Shown here: one piece after another, positions 52,632 to 62,067 of the stretch
How the letters are laid out: each line of letters starts with the position of its first letter
Numbering within the stretch: the stretch's first letter is position 1
NCBI GenBank assembly: GCA_905221605.1
Contig: CAJNDS010002085.1
Coordinates: 479,001-543,000 of the forward strand
Direction: 5' to 3'
Length of the DNA stretch: 64,000 bases
Source: Symbiodinium natans
Taxonomy: Eukaryota; Sar; Dinophyceae; Suessiales; Symbiodiniaceae
The notes under the pieces: model-generated
The model's database searches: none
Told to the model about the DNA's origin: nothing
Seen by the model: only the letters and a program-made list of their open reading frames with translations
Program-made: the position numbers and the translations under genes

Positions 52632-55600
52632 TCACTTCTTGAAGGTCCTCGACAAGCGGACGGAGTTCCTCTGCCCCGGCGGGAGCTGGCTCAGCTTGTC
52701 GTCGACCCCGTGGTGGTCGCCCACCTGTGCCAGCATGTACCTGCACAGCAATTGCTGGGGGGTACTACTTTAAAAATGATTTTCTATTGGGTTCCTTGTT
52801 GGCTTTAAGTTTAAGTAATAACCCTACCCCATGGCTGGGGGGTTCCTGCCTTTAATAAAATGACCAGATTTTTTGTTGGTTCCTTATTGGGTTTAACGGT
52901 TTAAGTCATAACCCTAAACCCTAAACCCTAAACCCTAAACCCCAAAAAAGACTTCCAACAATGACCCAGGTGCGAGGGGCGCAGGTTGTTTGAGAGGCGC
53001 CGGCTGTTGCGGTCCTTGGCCGCCAAGGCAGGGTTCCGATCGATGGAGGCGGGCTTGTACTTGTCCTTGGTAGCCCAGGAACCGCACCACAATAAGGGCT
53101 TAGGGTTTAGGGTTTAGGGTTTAGGGTTTAGGGTTTAGGGTTTAGGGTTTAGGGTTTAGGGGTCCATATTACAATCAGGGCAACCATATTACAATCAGGG
53201 CACCCTTTCGCAGGGGTTGGCTACTTTTATATAAGGGAACCCAGAACGCCTACTACCACGAAAGGGCACCCTTTTTTGGGGGGTTGGCTACTTTATCAGG
53301 GAACCCCAGAAGTCAAGAACGAAAAAAGGGGGTGAAAAGGGGCACCACTGGGCCACCCAAGTGTCCCAGAGGCGGCCGGCGAACATCTTCACCACATCCA
53401 GGAAGAGGAGCCAGGCGATGTCGTAGAGCCACACCATTGCCACATCCATGGGTTCAAGCTTGTCCACCAGGCCGGAGGGGGCCCAGAGGCACCAAATGTT
53501 GATCAGGACCTGCCCCAGGGCTGTCGAGAAGGTCAGCTGCCAGGCCGGCATGCTTGTGAAGAAGAAGCTGACTGTGCGCGCCGAGAAGATGAGGATGGCT
53601 GATGAGTTGGAGATCTGAAGGAAGATGGTCGTCTCCATGTACTTGTCCATCTCAGTACCCGCCGAAGTGGCACCGACACTTGCGAAGTAGCCATCTGCAT
53701 ACTTGTCCGAGAGGAAGAGGTGGCCACAGGAGACGAGCAGCATGGTCTGAGCAAACATCAGCATGCCCATGGAGTAGCTCTGCAGAAGCAGGCCCAAGAC
53801 GGTGGGAGTCTCGGGCTTCAGGCCAGCGATCTGGTGGTCGTAGGCAATGGTGACGATCTGCAGGTCGTGGAACAGCGCGAGCAGGATGATGTAGAGGGCC
53901 TTGAAGCGGAGGTTGTAGAAGATGGCCAGGGCGGCCAGGAAGAAGACGACCTGCACCGTGATGCAGATGCGGTAGATCACGTAGGACTTCAACCTCTTGA
54001 AGATGCGCCGCGAGATCTGGATGGCTGTGTAGATGGGTGAGAGGCCATCTCGCGTCAGCACGATGTCGCCGGCAGACTTCGCGGCGTCGGTGGCGCCATG
54101 CACAGCAATGCCAATCTGCGCCTTCGCCAAGGCCGGGGCATCATTGACGCCATCCCCTGTCATGCCAACCACCAGGCCCTTGTCCTGGAGCACGGACACA
54201 ACCTCGTGCTTGTCCTTACTTCTCCAGTAAGCCAAGGGAGAAAAAAGTTATAAGCTTTATTCTTCCTACTAAACAAGGAAGCCCAAAAAGTTTACAAAGC
54301 ACAGCTCTTGGAGAAGTAAGTATCCAGAGGCTTGACCTTCGCAAAGCCATCGGCCTGGAGCACAATCAGGTCGCGAGCATCACCCGGCGGCTGGAGGCAG
54401 TCCGGGGTTCGGATGTCGGTTCCCAGGTCGATCTGCCTGGCAAGCTCCTTGCCGATGTTGTGGTGGTCGCCCGTGATCATCTTCACGGCAACCTGAGACT
54501 CCTTGATCTTGCGAATGGTCTCCTTCGTGTCATGCCTGGGGGGGTCCATGATGGGCAGGATGCCGGCAAACTGCATGGGGCCGCCATTCTTGGAAACTGC
54601 GACACCCAAGGTCTTGAACCCGGAGACGCCCAGGTCAGCATCCGCCTTGTGGGCCTCCTTTGACATGGTCTCGTAGTTCTCCACAGTCCACTGCTTTCCC
54701 TCGTCGTCGGCATTCGTCTTCAGGATGACATCGACCATGCCCTTGGCACAGAACCACTTGGTGCCATCCGAGGCGGTGACTGCAGCGCACGTTCGCTTCA
54801 CGATAGGATTGAAGCCCATGAAACCATCCTTGTCGAGGGTGAACTCCTTCTGGCGCTTCTCAACTGCTGCATCCACGTTTGAGGCACCTTTCATCTTCGC
54901 GTAGGCACGGAGCACGGCCGAATCGATGGGATCATCTTTGTTGGCCTCGTTCGAAGCCAGGGACGCAAACTCCAACACCTGCTCGCGCGTGTACCCGCTG
55001 TATGGCTTGGCCGTATCGTCATAGTACACGGTCATCTGAGCAGTGGTGAGCGTCCCAGTCTTGTCCGAACAAAGGACCTTCATGGATGCAATCTCTTCCA
55101 GGGCAGTGAGGTGTGTCACAATCCCGCCCTCATCTGCAAGCTCTTTTGCACCAATGGACAAGGTGACCTTCATGACCATCGGCAAGGCAACTGGCACCGA
55201 TGCGATCACCAAAGACAGCGACATCTCAAGCACCTCCGTGAGGGGCACGGATTGGACAAAGAACATGAAGTTGAACAGGAAGGTCACCACCTTGGTAGCC
55301 CAGTAACCATGTTCTTATTAGGGCACCCTTTTTGGGGTTGGTTATTTTATAAGGGAAACCAGAACCCAAAAAAAAAAAGGTAAAGGGCACCACTCGGCTA
55401 CCAAGCCACAAGCACGGTGATGAGAATGAGCACTTGAGCTGCTTCGATGATCTTTCCTTCGAAGACGCCGATGTCTTTGCCGCCGGCTTCCTGGATGGCC
55501 TTGGCTGCCTCACCAATCCTTAGTGCTCCGGTATCCCAGTAGGTGAGCTAGAGTAACTAGAGGTTAGTTTTCTAAACCCTAAAGCCTAAACCCTAAACCC

Positions 55601-56922
55601 CCCCTCCCCCCCAAAAAAAAAGGTGAAAGCTTGCCTACCCTACTCAAGAATCATTGTGTTGACACCGGTGTGGCTCACCACGGCCTGGCATTCGCCCACT
55701 TTCAAGATGGACCCCGACCACATCTGGCGACCCGAGAACGGCTTGCCATCATCATCCTGCTGGCGTGGGCATATCCCAATAGGGGTGCCCCTTTTTTGTG
55801 GGGGGGGGGGGGGGTACATTCTTTTGTATGGGGGAACCTAGAACCCCAAAAAAAGGGTGGAAAAAGGATTACTCTGTCTAAGGGAACCTAGAACCCCTAA
55901 AAAAGGGGGATATAAAAAGGGGGTGCCCCCTGGGCTCAGCAGTCCTTGCGGGGGACCTTCACGGGCAGAGACTCGCCGGTCAAGGCTGCTTCGTCGACTT
56001 GGCAGGGGTCCCCTTCCATCCAGTAGCAGTCAGCCTGGGCTGGGCCAATTAAGAAAACTCCTCCGAAAAATGTTCCTAAACTACAAGCCCCTTATATAAA
56101 ACTAATTCAGGGGCCCTAAACCCTAAACCCTGAACCCTAAACCCTGAACCCTGAACTATGAAAATATCCCAGAAGGGTCGACCCAGCAGCTGGCACGATG
56201 TCGCCGCCGCGCATGAAGAGCACATCCCCGGGAACGACCTCTGGGCGGCTGTCAAAATGATGGCCCCTTTTTGGGGTGCCCGAAATCTTGGGTGCCGTAT
56301 TGTACTAGGGGTCCAAAGAGGGTTTAGGGTTTAGGGTTTAGGGTTTAGGGTTTAGGGTTTAGGGTTTAGGGTTTAGGGTTTAGGGTTTAGGGTCCACCCA
56401 CCTGAAGGACCGGAATGCTGTCGAACTTGCCGTTTCGCTTCACGGGCATCTTCTTCTCCAGTCCGGCTTTCAGCGCATCGACCGAGGCTTGGGCGTTCAT
56501 CTCTTCGAAGAAGCCGAGGGTTCCGTTGGTCAACAGCAGAATCCTAGTGCATGGTTGGGATTTCTATTGATTCTATTCCCTATTGGGTTTAAGTACCCTT
56601 AAACATGTAAAATTTTTACCTAACTATGACAAAGAATCATGATGATGGTGAAGTCCGGCCAGTTGTGAATCAAGAAGCACAGCAGGGCGGCACACTCAAT
56701 CATGATTTGCATGGGCCCAGTGAACTGCTTCAGGAACATCTTCCACAGAGGTTCCTTGTGCTCGGGCACCTCATTCAAGCCGTACTTCTTGACAAGCTCT
56801 GCCACTTCGGAATCCGTGAGACCCTTCAGCAGCCCTTCCTTGTCATCGTTCAGCTTCGACAGCGCATAGGGCGGGGGCAGTGGCCCCACGGGTGCATCCT
56901 CCATTTTCTGATAGTCCGTCAT
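52632..56922 (-). CDS. P-type (P3A) plasma-membrane H+-ATPase, 10 exons, 934 aa
   Basis: Exons in transcript order: 56922-56639, 56543-56398, 56240-56188, 56034-55945, 55756-55653, 55518-55407, 55290-54325, 54214-53366, 53065-52974, 52740-52632. The total is 2805 nt with no internal stop; ATG opens MTDYQKMEDAPVGPLPPPYA and TGA closes RLSRTFKK. Motifs: actuator TGES at about residues 180-183 in exon 4; phosphorylation site DKTGT with Asp339 in exon 7; ITGD and TGDGVNDAP (604-612) in exons 7-8; TM6 ALFHDLQIVTIAYD with the proton-site Asp near 702. The length and the IAYD segment fit fungal/protist proton pumps, which export H+ and energise the plasma membrane. Intron donors are GA (1, 4, 5, 7, 8), GC (3, 6, 9) and GT (2), all with AG acceptors. 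The last join is the least certain. A leader-like relict lies 41 bp before the ATG. Confidence 0.92.
52741..52973 (-). mobile_element. ATPase intron 9, family B-like with telomere-like repeats
   Basis: Two copies of a CTATTGGGTTCCTTGTTGGC TTTAAG-type segment lie at about 52787-52812 and 52878-52905 on the plus strand. Four CCCTAAA units follow at 52911-52940. The borders I chose (donor GCACC, acceptor GTGCAG) keep the frame, but the donor is the weakest of the nine. Confidence 0.7.
53066..53365 (-). mobile_element. ATPase intron 8, family C element (partly duplicated) with nine TTTAGGG units
   Basis: In the minus sense the intron begins GACACTTGGGTGGCCCAGTG and ends TGGGCTACCAAG. The outer words GGTGGCCCAG and CTGGGCTACC are the family C terminal inverted repeat. 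A segment of about 70 bp (GGGCACCCTTT...TTGGCTACTTT) occurs twice. A plus-strand array of nine TTTAGGG units fills 53098-53160, next to one end. GA-AG borders with GACA at both sites. Confidence 0.85.
54215..54324 (-). mobile_element. ATPase intron 7, family A introner
   Basis: A 110-nt GA-AG intron. Next to its borders CTTACTTCTCC and GGAGAAGTAAG form a perfect 11-bp terminal inverted repeat. Removing it joins FAKVKPL to DKHEVVSVLQ in phase 0. The interior words CCAAGGGA and GGAA(G/A)CCCAAAAAGTT are shared with 58300-58397. Confidence 0.9.
55291..55406 (-). mobile_element. ATPase intron 6, family C introner
   Basis: A 116-nt GC-AG intron whose ends GCTTGGTAGCCGAGT and ACTGGGCTACCAAG are an inverted repeat. 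This is the simplest complete copy of family C (AGGGCACCCTTTTTGGGGTT, TTTATAAGGGAAACCAGAAC, GGGCACCACTCGGCTACC on the plus strand). Confidence 0.9.
55519..55652 (-). other. ATPase intron 5 with short telomere-like repeat
   Basis: A 134-nt GA-AG intron with GATT at both borders. It contains about four CCCTAAA-type units (55573-55600, plus strand) next to a C run and an A run. No match to families A-D was seen. Confidence 0.85.
55757..55944 (-). mobile_element. ATPase intron 4, family C element with poly-G
   Basis: A 188-nt GA-AG intron. On the plus strand GGGGTGCCCC, AAGGGAACCTAGAACCCC (twice), and GGGTGCCCCCTGGGCTCAGC follow the family C order. A run of about 14 G sits at 55801. Confidence 0.85.
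56035..56187 (-). other. ATPase intron 3 with telomere-like repeats
   Basis: A 153-nt GC-AG intron with GCT at both borders. It holds about six CCCTAAA/CCCTGAA units (56114-56156). The remainder is AT-rich unique sequence. Confidence 0.85.
56241..56397 (-). other. ATPase intron 2 with eleven telomere-like units
   Basis: The only GT-AG intron of the gene (157 nt). Plus strand 56317-56392 is an uninterrupted array of about eleven TTTAGGG units, directly next to the donor. The rest includes the direct words GGGTGCC and GGTGCC. Confidence 0.85.
56544..56638 (-). mobile_element. ATPase intron 1, family B introner
   Basis: A 95-nt GA-AG intron with the 6-bp direct repeat GATTCT at both borders, as expected of a target-site duplication. 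It matches the copies at 41161 and 52269 across its whole length. Confidence 0.92.
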
Positions 56923-56962
56923 GTTGCTCCCACCGAGCGAGACAGTTTAAAACACACCTCTT

Positions 56963-56976
56963 CTTGAGCACAAAAT
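56963..56976 (-). other. possible decayed spliced-leader relict upstream of the ATPase
   Basis: The minus strand reads ATTTTGTGCTCAAG, the last 13 bases of the dinoflagellate leader with one inserted T, preceded by CCTGAAG in place of CCGTAGCC. It lies 41 bp upstream of the ATPase ATG in the correct orientation. Chance cannot be excluded. Confidence 0.45.
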
Positions 56977-57305
56977 CTTCAGGGGATTGCGGGACGTTCA
57001 GAACAGCTCCTGGTCCTACGACTGAGGCTCTCAGCTTGAACAGGCTCAGCAAGCCGAGACCTTGGCTCGCTATGACTTTAAGGCGCTTCAGGTCGGATGC
57101 TGCACACCGGTTTCAGAGAGCAGTCCAGCGCTCCTGCTTCAGGTTCGTCGCGGTGTACATCTCGAAATCGCACCAGACCTTGAAACACTGCAGTCAGTTG
57201 GAGGGCTTCAGGGCTGTGGCATTTAAAGGAGGCTTGCGTTCCGAGGCTACACGACCCAGTTTGGAATATACAATGTAGCATGCATCGCCACCCTCCTCAA
57301 TGGTG

Positions 57306-57417
57306 ATTATAATAGGGGGTACCATAGGGGGTACCATAGGGGTACAACATAGGGGGCACCATAGGGGGTACCATAATCCCCACTAAGGAGCTGCGAGTAT
57401 AAAAGGGGGAACATCCC
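57306..57417. mobile_element. GGGATGTTCCC family, right half, with GGGGTACCATA repeats
   Basis: The right end (CTAAGGAGCTGCGAGTATAA AAGGGGGAACATCCCC) matches the family. The left part consists of four to five copies of ATAGGGGGTACC. A CCCTAAA array starts directly after it. Confidence 0.55.
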
Positions 57418-57493
57418 CTAAACCCTAAACCCTAAACCCTAAACCCTAAACCCTAAACCCCAAACCCTAAACCCTAAACCCTAAACCCTAAAT
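57418..57493. repeat. CCCTAAA array
   Basis: About eleven units directly joined to the right end of the TIR element. Confidence 0.95.
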
Positions 57494-57880
57494 GCTAAGC
57501 TCAAGGTCCCAAAGAGCCCCTGAGCCGATACAGGATTCCGAGTAGATTCGTCCGGGTAGATGGGTATTGAAAACCCTAAACCCTAAACCCTAAACCCTAA
57601 TCCCTAAGCCCAAAATAGGGGTACCCCCCCTAATATACCCCCAAATACGATAATCCTTAGTCTAGGAACCACCAAAAAGTTTACCCCCTATCATCGGAAA
57701 CCCCCATACTTTGGTGTGCGCGAGCTGATGGCAACTTTCTGGTTCAGGGTTTTGGGGTTCTCGGGGTTCGGGCTCGGCCTGAAAACTTGGAGTCGTGCAG
57801 CTCTTGTAGGGTTGAGCTTGGGTTCTATGCCCTAATCCCGAAACCTTTACCTGCTTGGACCCTACTAAACCTCAACTAAG

Positions 57881-57953
57881 CCCCCGGCACGCTTGATGTA
57901 GAAGGGGTCTTTCCATGGGGCCATCATGGCAACAATCCTGGCGAAGGGAGCGT
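57881..57953 (-). CDS. exon of unknown minus-strand gene
   Basis: The minus strand reads PYAPFARIVAMMAPWKDPFY then IKRAGG. Aromatic- and Met-rich, very protein-like. It is the 3'-most exon I can see of the gene with exons at 58262, 58447, 63056 and 63718. Confidence 0.5.
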
Positions 57954-58261
57954 AGGGTTGACCTGAAGGTTGGTGTTGCGTTTAGGGTTTAGGGTTAAGG
58001 GTTAAGGGATTAGGATTTAGGGTTTAGGATTTAGGGTTTAAGGTTTAAGGTTTAGGGTTTAGGGTTTAGGGTTTAAGCTTCTGGGAGGCCTTGAGGGAAT
58101 GAGGGTTTGCGGATGCTCCGGCTTAAGGGTGTCATCCCCCTGCGCAACCCCAAGATTCTGGGTTTAGGCTTGGGGAGGGAGGGAGGGGTTAGGGCTTTGG
58201 GTTCAAGGCTTCGGCAGCAATATCTGCAAGGTGGTGCTAGCGCCTACCGTGCTAACCTTAC

Positions 58262-58299
58262 ATGCCTGGAAACACTCTCTCCAACTCCCCCCAGAACCC
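58262..58299 (-). CDS. 38-nt exon between a family A introner and a GT donor
   Basis: Starting exactly after the introner end (AGTAAG at 58300) the minus strand reads GFWGELERVFPG, followed by GTAAGG. Both borders are good, so the introner here really behaves as an intron end. Confidence 0.5.
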
Positions 58300-58397
58300 C
58301 TTACTTCTCCAATAGCCAAGGGAAAAAAGGCTAAACCCAATTCCTACGAACGAAGGAAACCCAAAAAGTTCTAAAGTCCCACTATTGGCTAAGTAAG
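58300..58397 (-). mobile_element. family A introner, second copy
   Basis: CTTACTTCTCCAATAGCCAA GGGAAAAAAGG, GGAAACCCAAAAAGTTCTAA and the end TTGGCTAAGTAAG parallel ATPase intron 7. The terminal inverted repeat (CTTACTTCTCC and GGCTAAGTAAG) is slightly decayed on one side. A CCCTAAA array follows within 10 bp. Confidence 0.85.
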
Positions 58398-58446
58398 AAC
58401 CCAAACCCTAAACCCTAAACCCCAAACCCCAAACCCTAAACCCTCC

Positions 58447-58530
58447 AAAAAGCCCCCGCCGCTGAGGCATCGGCTTGCCGATGCCCGCCACGCGATCTCC
58501 GAATGCCTTCCTGGTCGCGGTGCTTTTGGG
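58447..58530 (-). CDS. exon of unknown minus-strand gene
   Basis: The minus strand reads STATRKAFGDRVAGIGKPMP QRRG. Upstream is a T/G-rich tract and a TTTAGGG array. It would splice over the family A copy to the 58262 exon. Confidence 0.4.
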
Positions 58531-59135
58531 GGTTTTTTGGGGGGTAGGGTTTAGGGGTTTAGGGTTTAGAGTTTAGGGTTTAGGGTTTAGGGGTTTAGGG
58601 TTTAGGTCTTTTGAGGGTTCGGGCTTAGGGGTTTAGGGTTTAGAGTTTAGGGTTTTTTTGGCCACCCACCTGGCAGACCCCCTCTGGGATCACTCCGCAG
58701 GGAACAGTCGTGGTTTAGGGTTTGGGGTTTAGGGTTTAGGGGTCTTTTGGGGGCTTCTGGGGGTTTAGGGGCTTACAAGCTTAGGGCTTGGGAGGGTTTG
58801 GGGGGCTTAAGATGGTTGAAGGTTTTAGGGGTTTAGGGGGTTTAGGGCTTCTGGACTTCGGGGTTTAGGGCGTGGGGTGAAGGCTGGAACTCAGAGGCCT
58901 GCGAAATTCGAATGGGTAATAACCTGTTGGGGGTAGCTTATGCTTACACAGGAGATTTATAAAGGGTATCCTTGGCAAGAATTTAGGCTCCCGCAGGCTG
59001 CACCAACGGTGGCTCAGCCCTAAACCCTAAAGCCCAACCCGCGCATGATACCCTTGTCAATACCCCAGAGCCCAGACAGGAAACCTTCTTAGAAGAGGTA
59101 GGTGGTGTAGTCTATGTACGTATGGATATATATCT
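58531..59135. repeat. TTTAGGG arrays and G-rich spacer
   Basis: Short TTTAGGG and TTTAGGGG arrays (58545-58655, 58715-58740) and G/T-rich sequence, with no recognised exon. It is the left flank of the 2.9-kb element. Confidence 0.8.
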
Positions 59136-59284
59136 ATATATATATATATATGCTCACCCCCCCCCCCCATGATCTAGGTCGAAAGGCCTTTCGGGCCCAT
59201 CGAAGCGAGATTTAAACCTAAGTCGGAATGAAAATTAAAAGGCCACTGGCCTCATTCGTAGTAAATTTTTTTTAGAAATCTAAA

Positions 59285-61030
59285 TTTGCCAATTAAAAGC
59301 CGCACCCTATGAAATCCTCTTCTGGGGCCTGCCTGTCCGTAACAAAATCTCACAAGAGCTTTATATGCAGAGGTTACAGCCTCAGAAATCCTCATCTGGG
59401 CTTCCTGCCTATTTTATTGAGAAAATGCTTCTACATAAGAAGCCCACACCCTACCAAAAGAATTCTATACTTAAAGGCCACACCCTATGAAATCCTCTTC
59501 TGGGCCCTCTTAATGAAATTTCAGTAGACTTGTGTCTGATAAAGCCACAGCTTCGTTCGTAATTAACCCAAGTAAAAAGACATATTAAGAGGCCCAGCCC
59601 CAAGACATCCTCTTCTAAGCCTCATTGATTAATACCTATTTAGAACATTTTTGTTTTCCCACACCCTGTGAAATCTTTCGCTGGCCCCATTCGTAATGAA
59701 ACGCAATTTGATTTCATATTGTAAGCCCACACCCTAAGAAATCCTCTTCTGGGCTTCGTTCGTAATTGAACCCAAGTAAAGCAAGTGTATATTCAGAGGC
59801 CAACCCCAGGACATCCTCCTCGCAATGAAACCGAGTTAGAATTCTATATTGCAGACCATACCCTATGAAATCCCTTTCTGGCCCCTATTTGTAATGAAGA
59901 TTAATTAGAATTCTGTATTACAAAGCCACACGCCAAGAAATCCTCATTAGACCTTCGTTTGTAATTAGACTTATTTTCGATTTGCCAAGATGCTTGTATT
60001 AAAAAAAGCCACACCATTCTGGGGCCTGTTCGTAACAGAATCTCGTAAGAAGTTTATAATGCTAGGTAAGAAGCCCACACCCTAAGAAGTTCTGACCTAG
60101 GCTAGGTTCGTATGTAACTCTTGGACAGAAATTTATATCATGAGCCCCCATTCGTATTTGAATGTACTTACAATTCCATATCTAACCGCTAGACCCTATG
60201 AAATCCTCTTCTGGTGCCTATTAGTGAAATGTCAATAGACTTGTATATGATAAGCCATAGCTTCGTTAGTAAATTAAACCCAAGTCAAACAAACAAATTA
60301 AGAGGCCCCGCCACAAGACATCCTCTTCTAAGCTTCATTGGTTAATACCTATTTGGAATTCTATTTTGCAGACCACACCCTATGAAATTCTCCCCTGGCC
60401 TCGCTTCATACTACAATGTTATTTGAGGTTTGTATTAAAACGCCACACCCTAAGAAATCCTCATCTGGACTCGTTTGGAATTCCACTTAAATTGAATTTT
60501 AAGTTGAGAGGCCACACCCCTTTGGACAGAATTTAAAAGGCCACACCCTAAGACCTGTGTATGGTAAAGCCACAGCTTCGTTCGTAAAACCAAACCAAGT
60601 AAAACAATTAAGAGGCCACGCCCTTCTAAGCCTCATTCGTTACTACCTCTTTGGAATTTTATTTTACCGACCACACCCTGTGAAAGTCTCCTCTGGCCCC
60701 GCTTCGTAATGAAATGTAATTTGAGGTTTGCACTAAAACACCACACCCTAAGAAATCCTCAACTGGACTTCCTTTGTGATTCCACTTAAATAGACGTTTA
60801 AATTAAGAGGCCACACCCCAAGACATCCTCTTCGAAGCCCCACTCTTTTTTAAGTCCAATTAGACTTTTGAATTGCAGGTCCACATCCTCAAAAGAACCA
60901 CACCCTAAGAAACCCTCTCTATTTCTTTTTTTTATTACTTTTCATATTAAGACGCCACATCCCAAGACATCCTCTTCTAAGCCTCATTCGTAATTAAATC
61001 TAATGGAACTTTACATGTTAACGCCACGCC
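59285..61030. repeat. degenerate tandem repeats (CCACACCCTAAGAAATCCTC)
   Basis: About 25 copies of a unit starting (G)CCACACCCTAAGAAATCCTC TTCTGGGC and continuing CTTCGTTCGTAATTGAA, followed by an AT-rich part with AATTAGAATTTTATATT. The period is about 65-75 bp. At least two subtypes alternate: CCCTATGAAATCCTCTTCTG and CCCCAAGACATCCTCTTCTA. Divergence between neighbours is high, so the array is old or under selection for short conserved words. Confidence 0.85.
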
Positions 61031-61189
61031 CTGCATACCGAATAGGCTGAATTGAAAAAAAACGAATGGTGGGTGTGTTTGTGTGCTTTTCTCTGTGTGT
61101 GTGCAAGGCAGTCACATTAGCAGAAACAACGTATAACAATACACATTCTTTATACAAGAAAAGCATTTTTTGCAAAATTTGCTAAAAAA

Positions 61190-61700
61190 AACCCAAAAAT
61201 CCAAAAATCCAAAAATCCAAAAATCCAAAAACTCAAAACCATGGAGCCGGGAGGCCGCCTTTTTTGGGTTTTTTGGTTTTCTCGAGGTTTTTTTGGTTTT
61301 TTTTTGAAAAAATCCAAAAAAAAACCATGGTTTTTTTTGGATTTTACTTGCTCCTGGCCTCAAAAACCTAAAAACACATGGTTTTTTTTTTGGATTTTGA
61401 GTGAAAATCCAAAAAAAACCATGTGTTTTTTTAGTTTCTGAGACCAGGAGCACCTGAAATCCAAAAAAAACACGAGGGTTTTTTTGGATTTTCACTCAAA
61501 ATCCAAAAAAAACCATGTGTTTTTTAGGTTTTTGAGGCCAGGAGCAAGTAAAATCCAAAAAAAAAACCATGGTTTTTTTTTGGATTTTTCAAAAAAAAAC
61601 CCAAAAAAAACCTCGAGAAAACCAAAAAAACCAAAAAAGGCGGCCTCCCGGCTCCATGGTTTTGAGTTTTTGGATTTTTGGATTTTTAGATTTGTGTCAA
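61190..61700. repeat. 500-bp near-perfect palindrome with nested hairpins
   Basis: The arms mirror each other around about 61450. For instance CCATGGAGCCGGGAGGCCGCC at 61239 is answered by GGCGGCCTCCCGGCTCCATGG at 61641. Within each arm smaller hairpins recur (ATCCAAAAA...CCATGG...TTTTTGGAT). The ORFs on both strands translate the same Lys/Phe-rich nonsense and are not genes. Confidence 0.92.
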
Positions 61701-62067
61701 AATTTGCAAAGTCTGCAAAAAAGAAGTGTTTTTTGCATACAATTCTGTGTTTATAAGCCTGTCCTATGCAAATAATTCATAGACATGTTTACCAAATTGC
61801 ATTTTCCTGTGTTTTTGGGGTGTTTTTTTATGTGGTGATGTGGAAGTAGTGCTAAACACACGCGTTTTTCACTATTTACAGGTTTTCTCGCATAGGACTA
61901 GACGTGCAAAAACAGGACATCGCCTAGCATAGCCAGCATGTCATTTTAATCGGTATTTACGAGGGTTTTTATAGGGACAAAGCAAAACCTAGATCATGGG
62001 GGGGGGGGGGTGACCATATATATATATGCCCTTTTCATGGAGATCGGGGCTCCTAAACACGCCTGGC

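Larger units (their letters stand above)
59136..62028. mobile_element. 2.9-kb AT-rich element with terminal inverted repeats
   Basis: The left end (TA)n GCTCACC, C run, ATGATCTAGGT (about 59136-59178) and the right end ACCTAGATCAT, G run, TGACCATATATATATATG (about 61987-62027) are inverted repeats. Inside are an array of degenerate 65-75-bp repeats (59285-61030) and a large palindrome (61190-61700). It is much more AT-rich than its surroundings, has no telomere-like arrays, and holds no ORF with protein-like content. It lies between two exons of the minus-strand gene. It is likely a non-autonomous mobile element or the remains of one. The superfamily is unknown. Confidence 0.75.

Noticed and set aside
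59285-61030. CRISPR-like or tRNA-array interpretation of the CCACACCC repeats
   Set aside because: The units are too diverged for CRISPR and no cloverleaf can be formed. They look like a degenerate tandem repeat within a mobile element.
61112-61775. ORFs of 66-127 codons rich in Lys, Asn, Phe and Trp
   Set aside because: They are translations of the palindrome, and both strands give the same peptides. There is no start context or domain.
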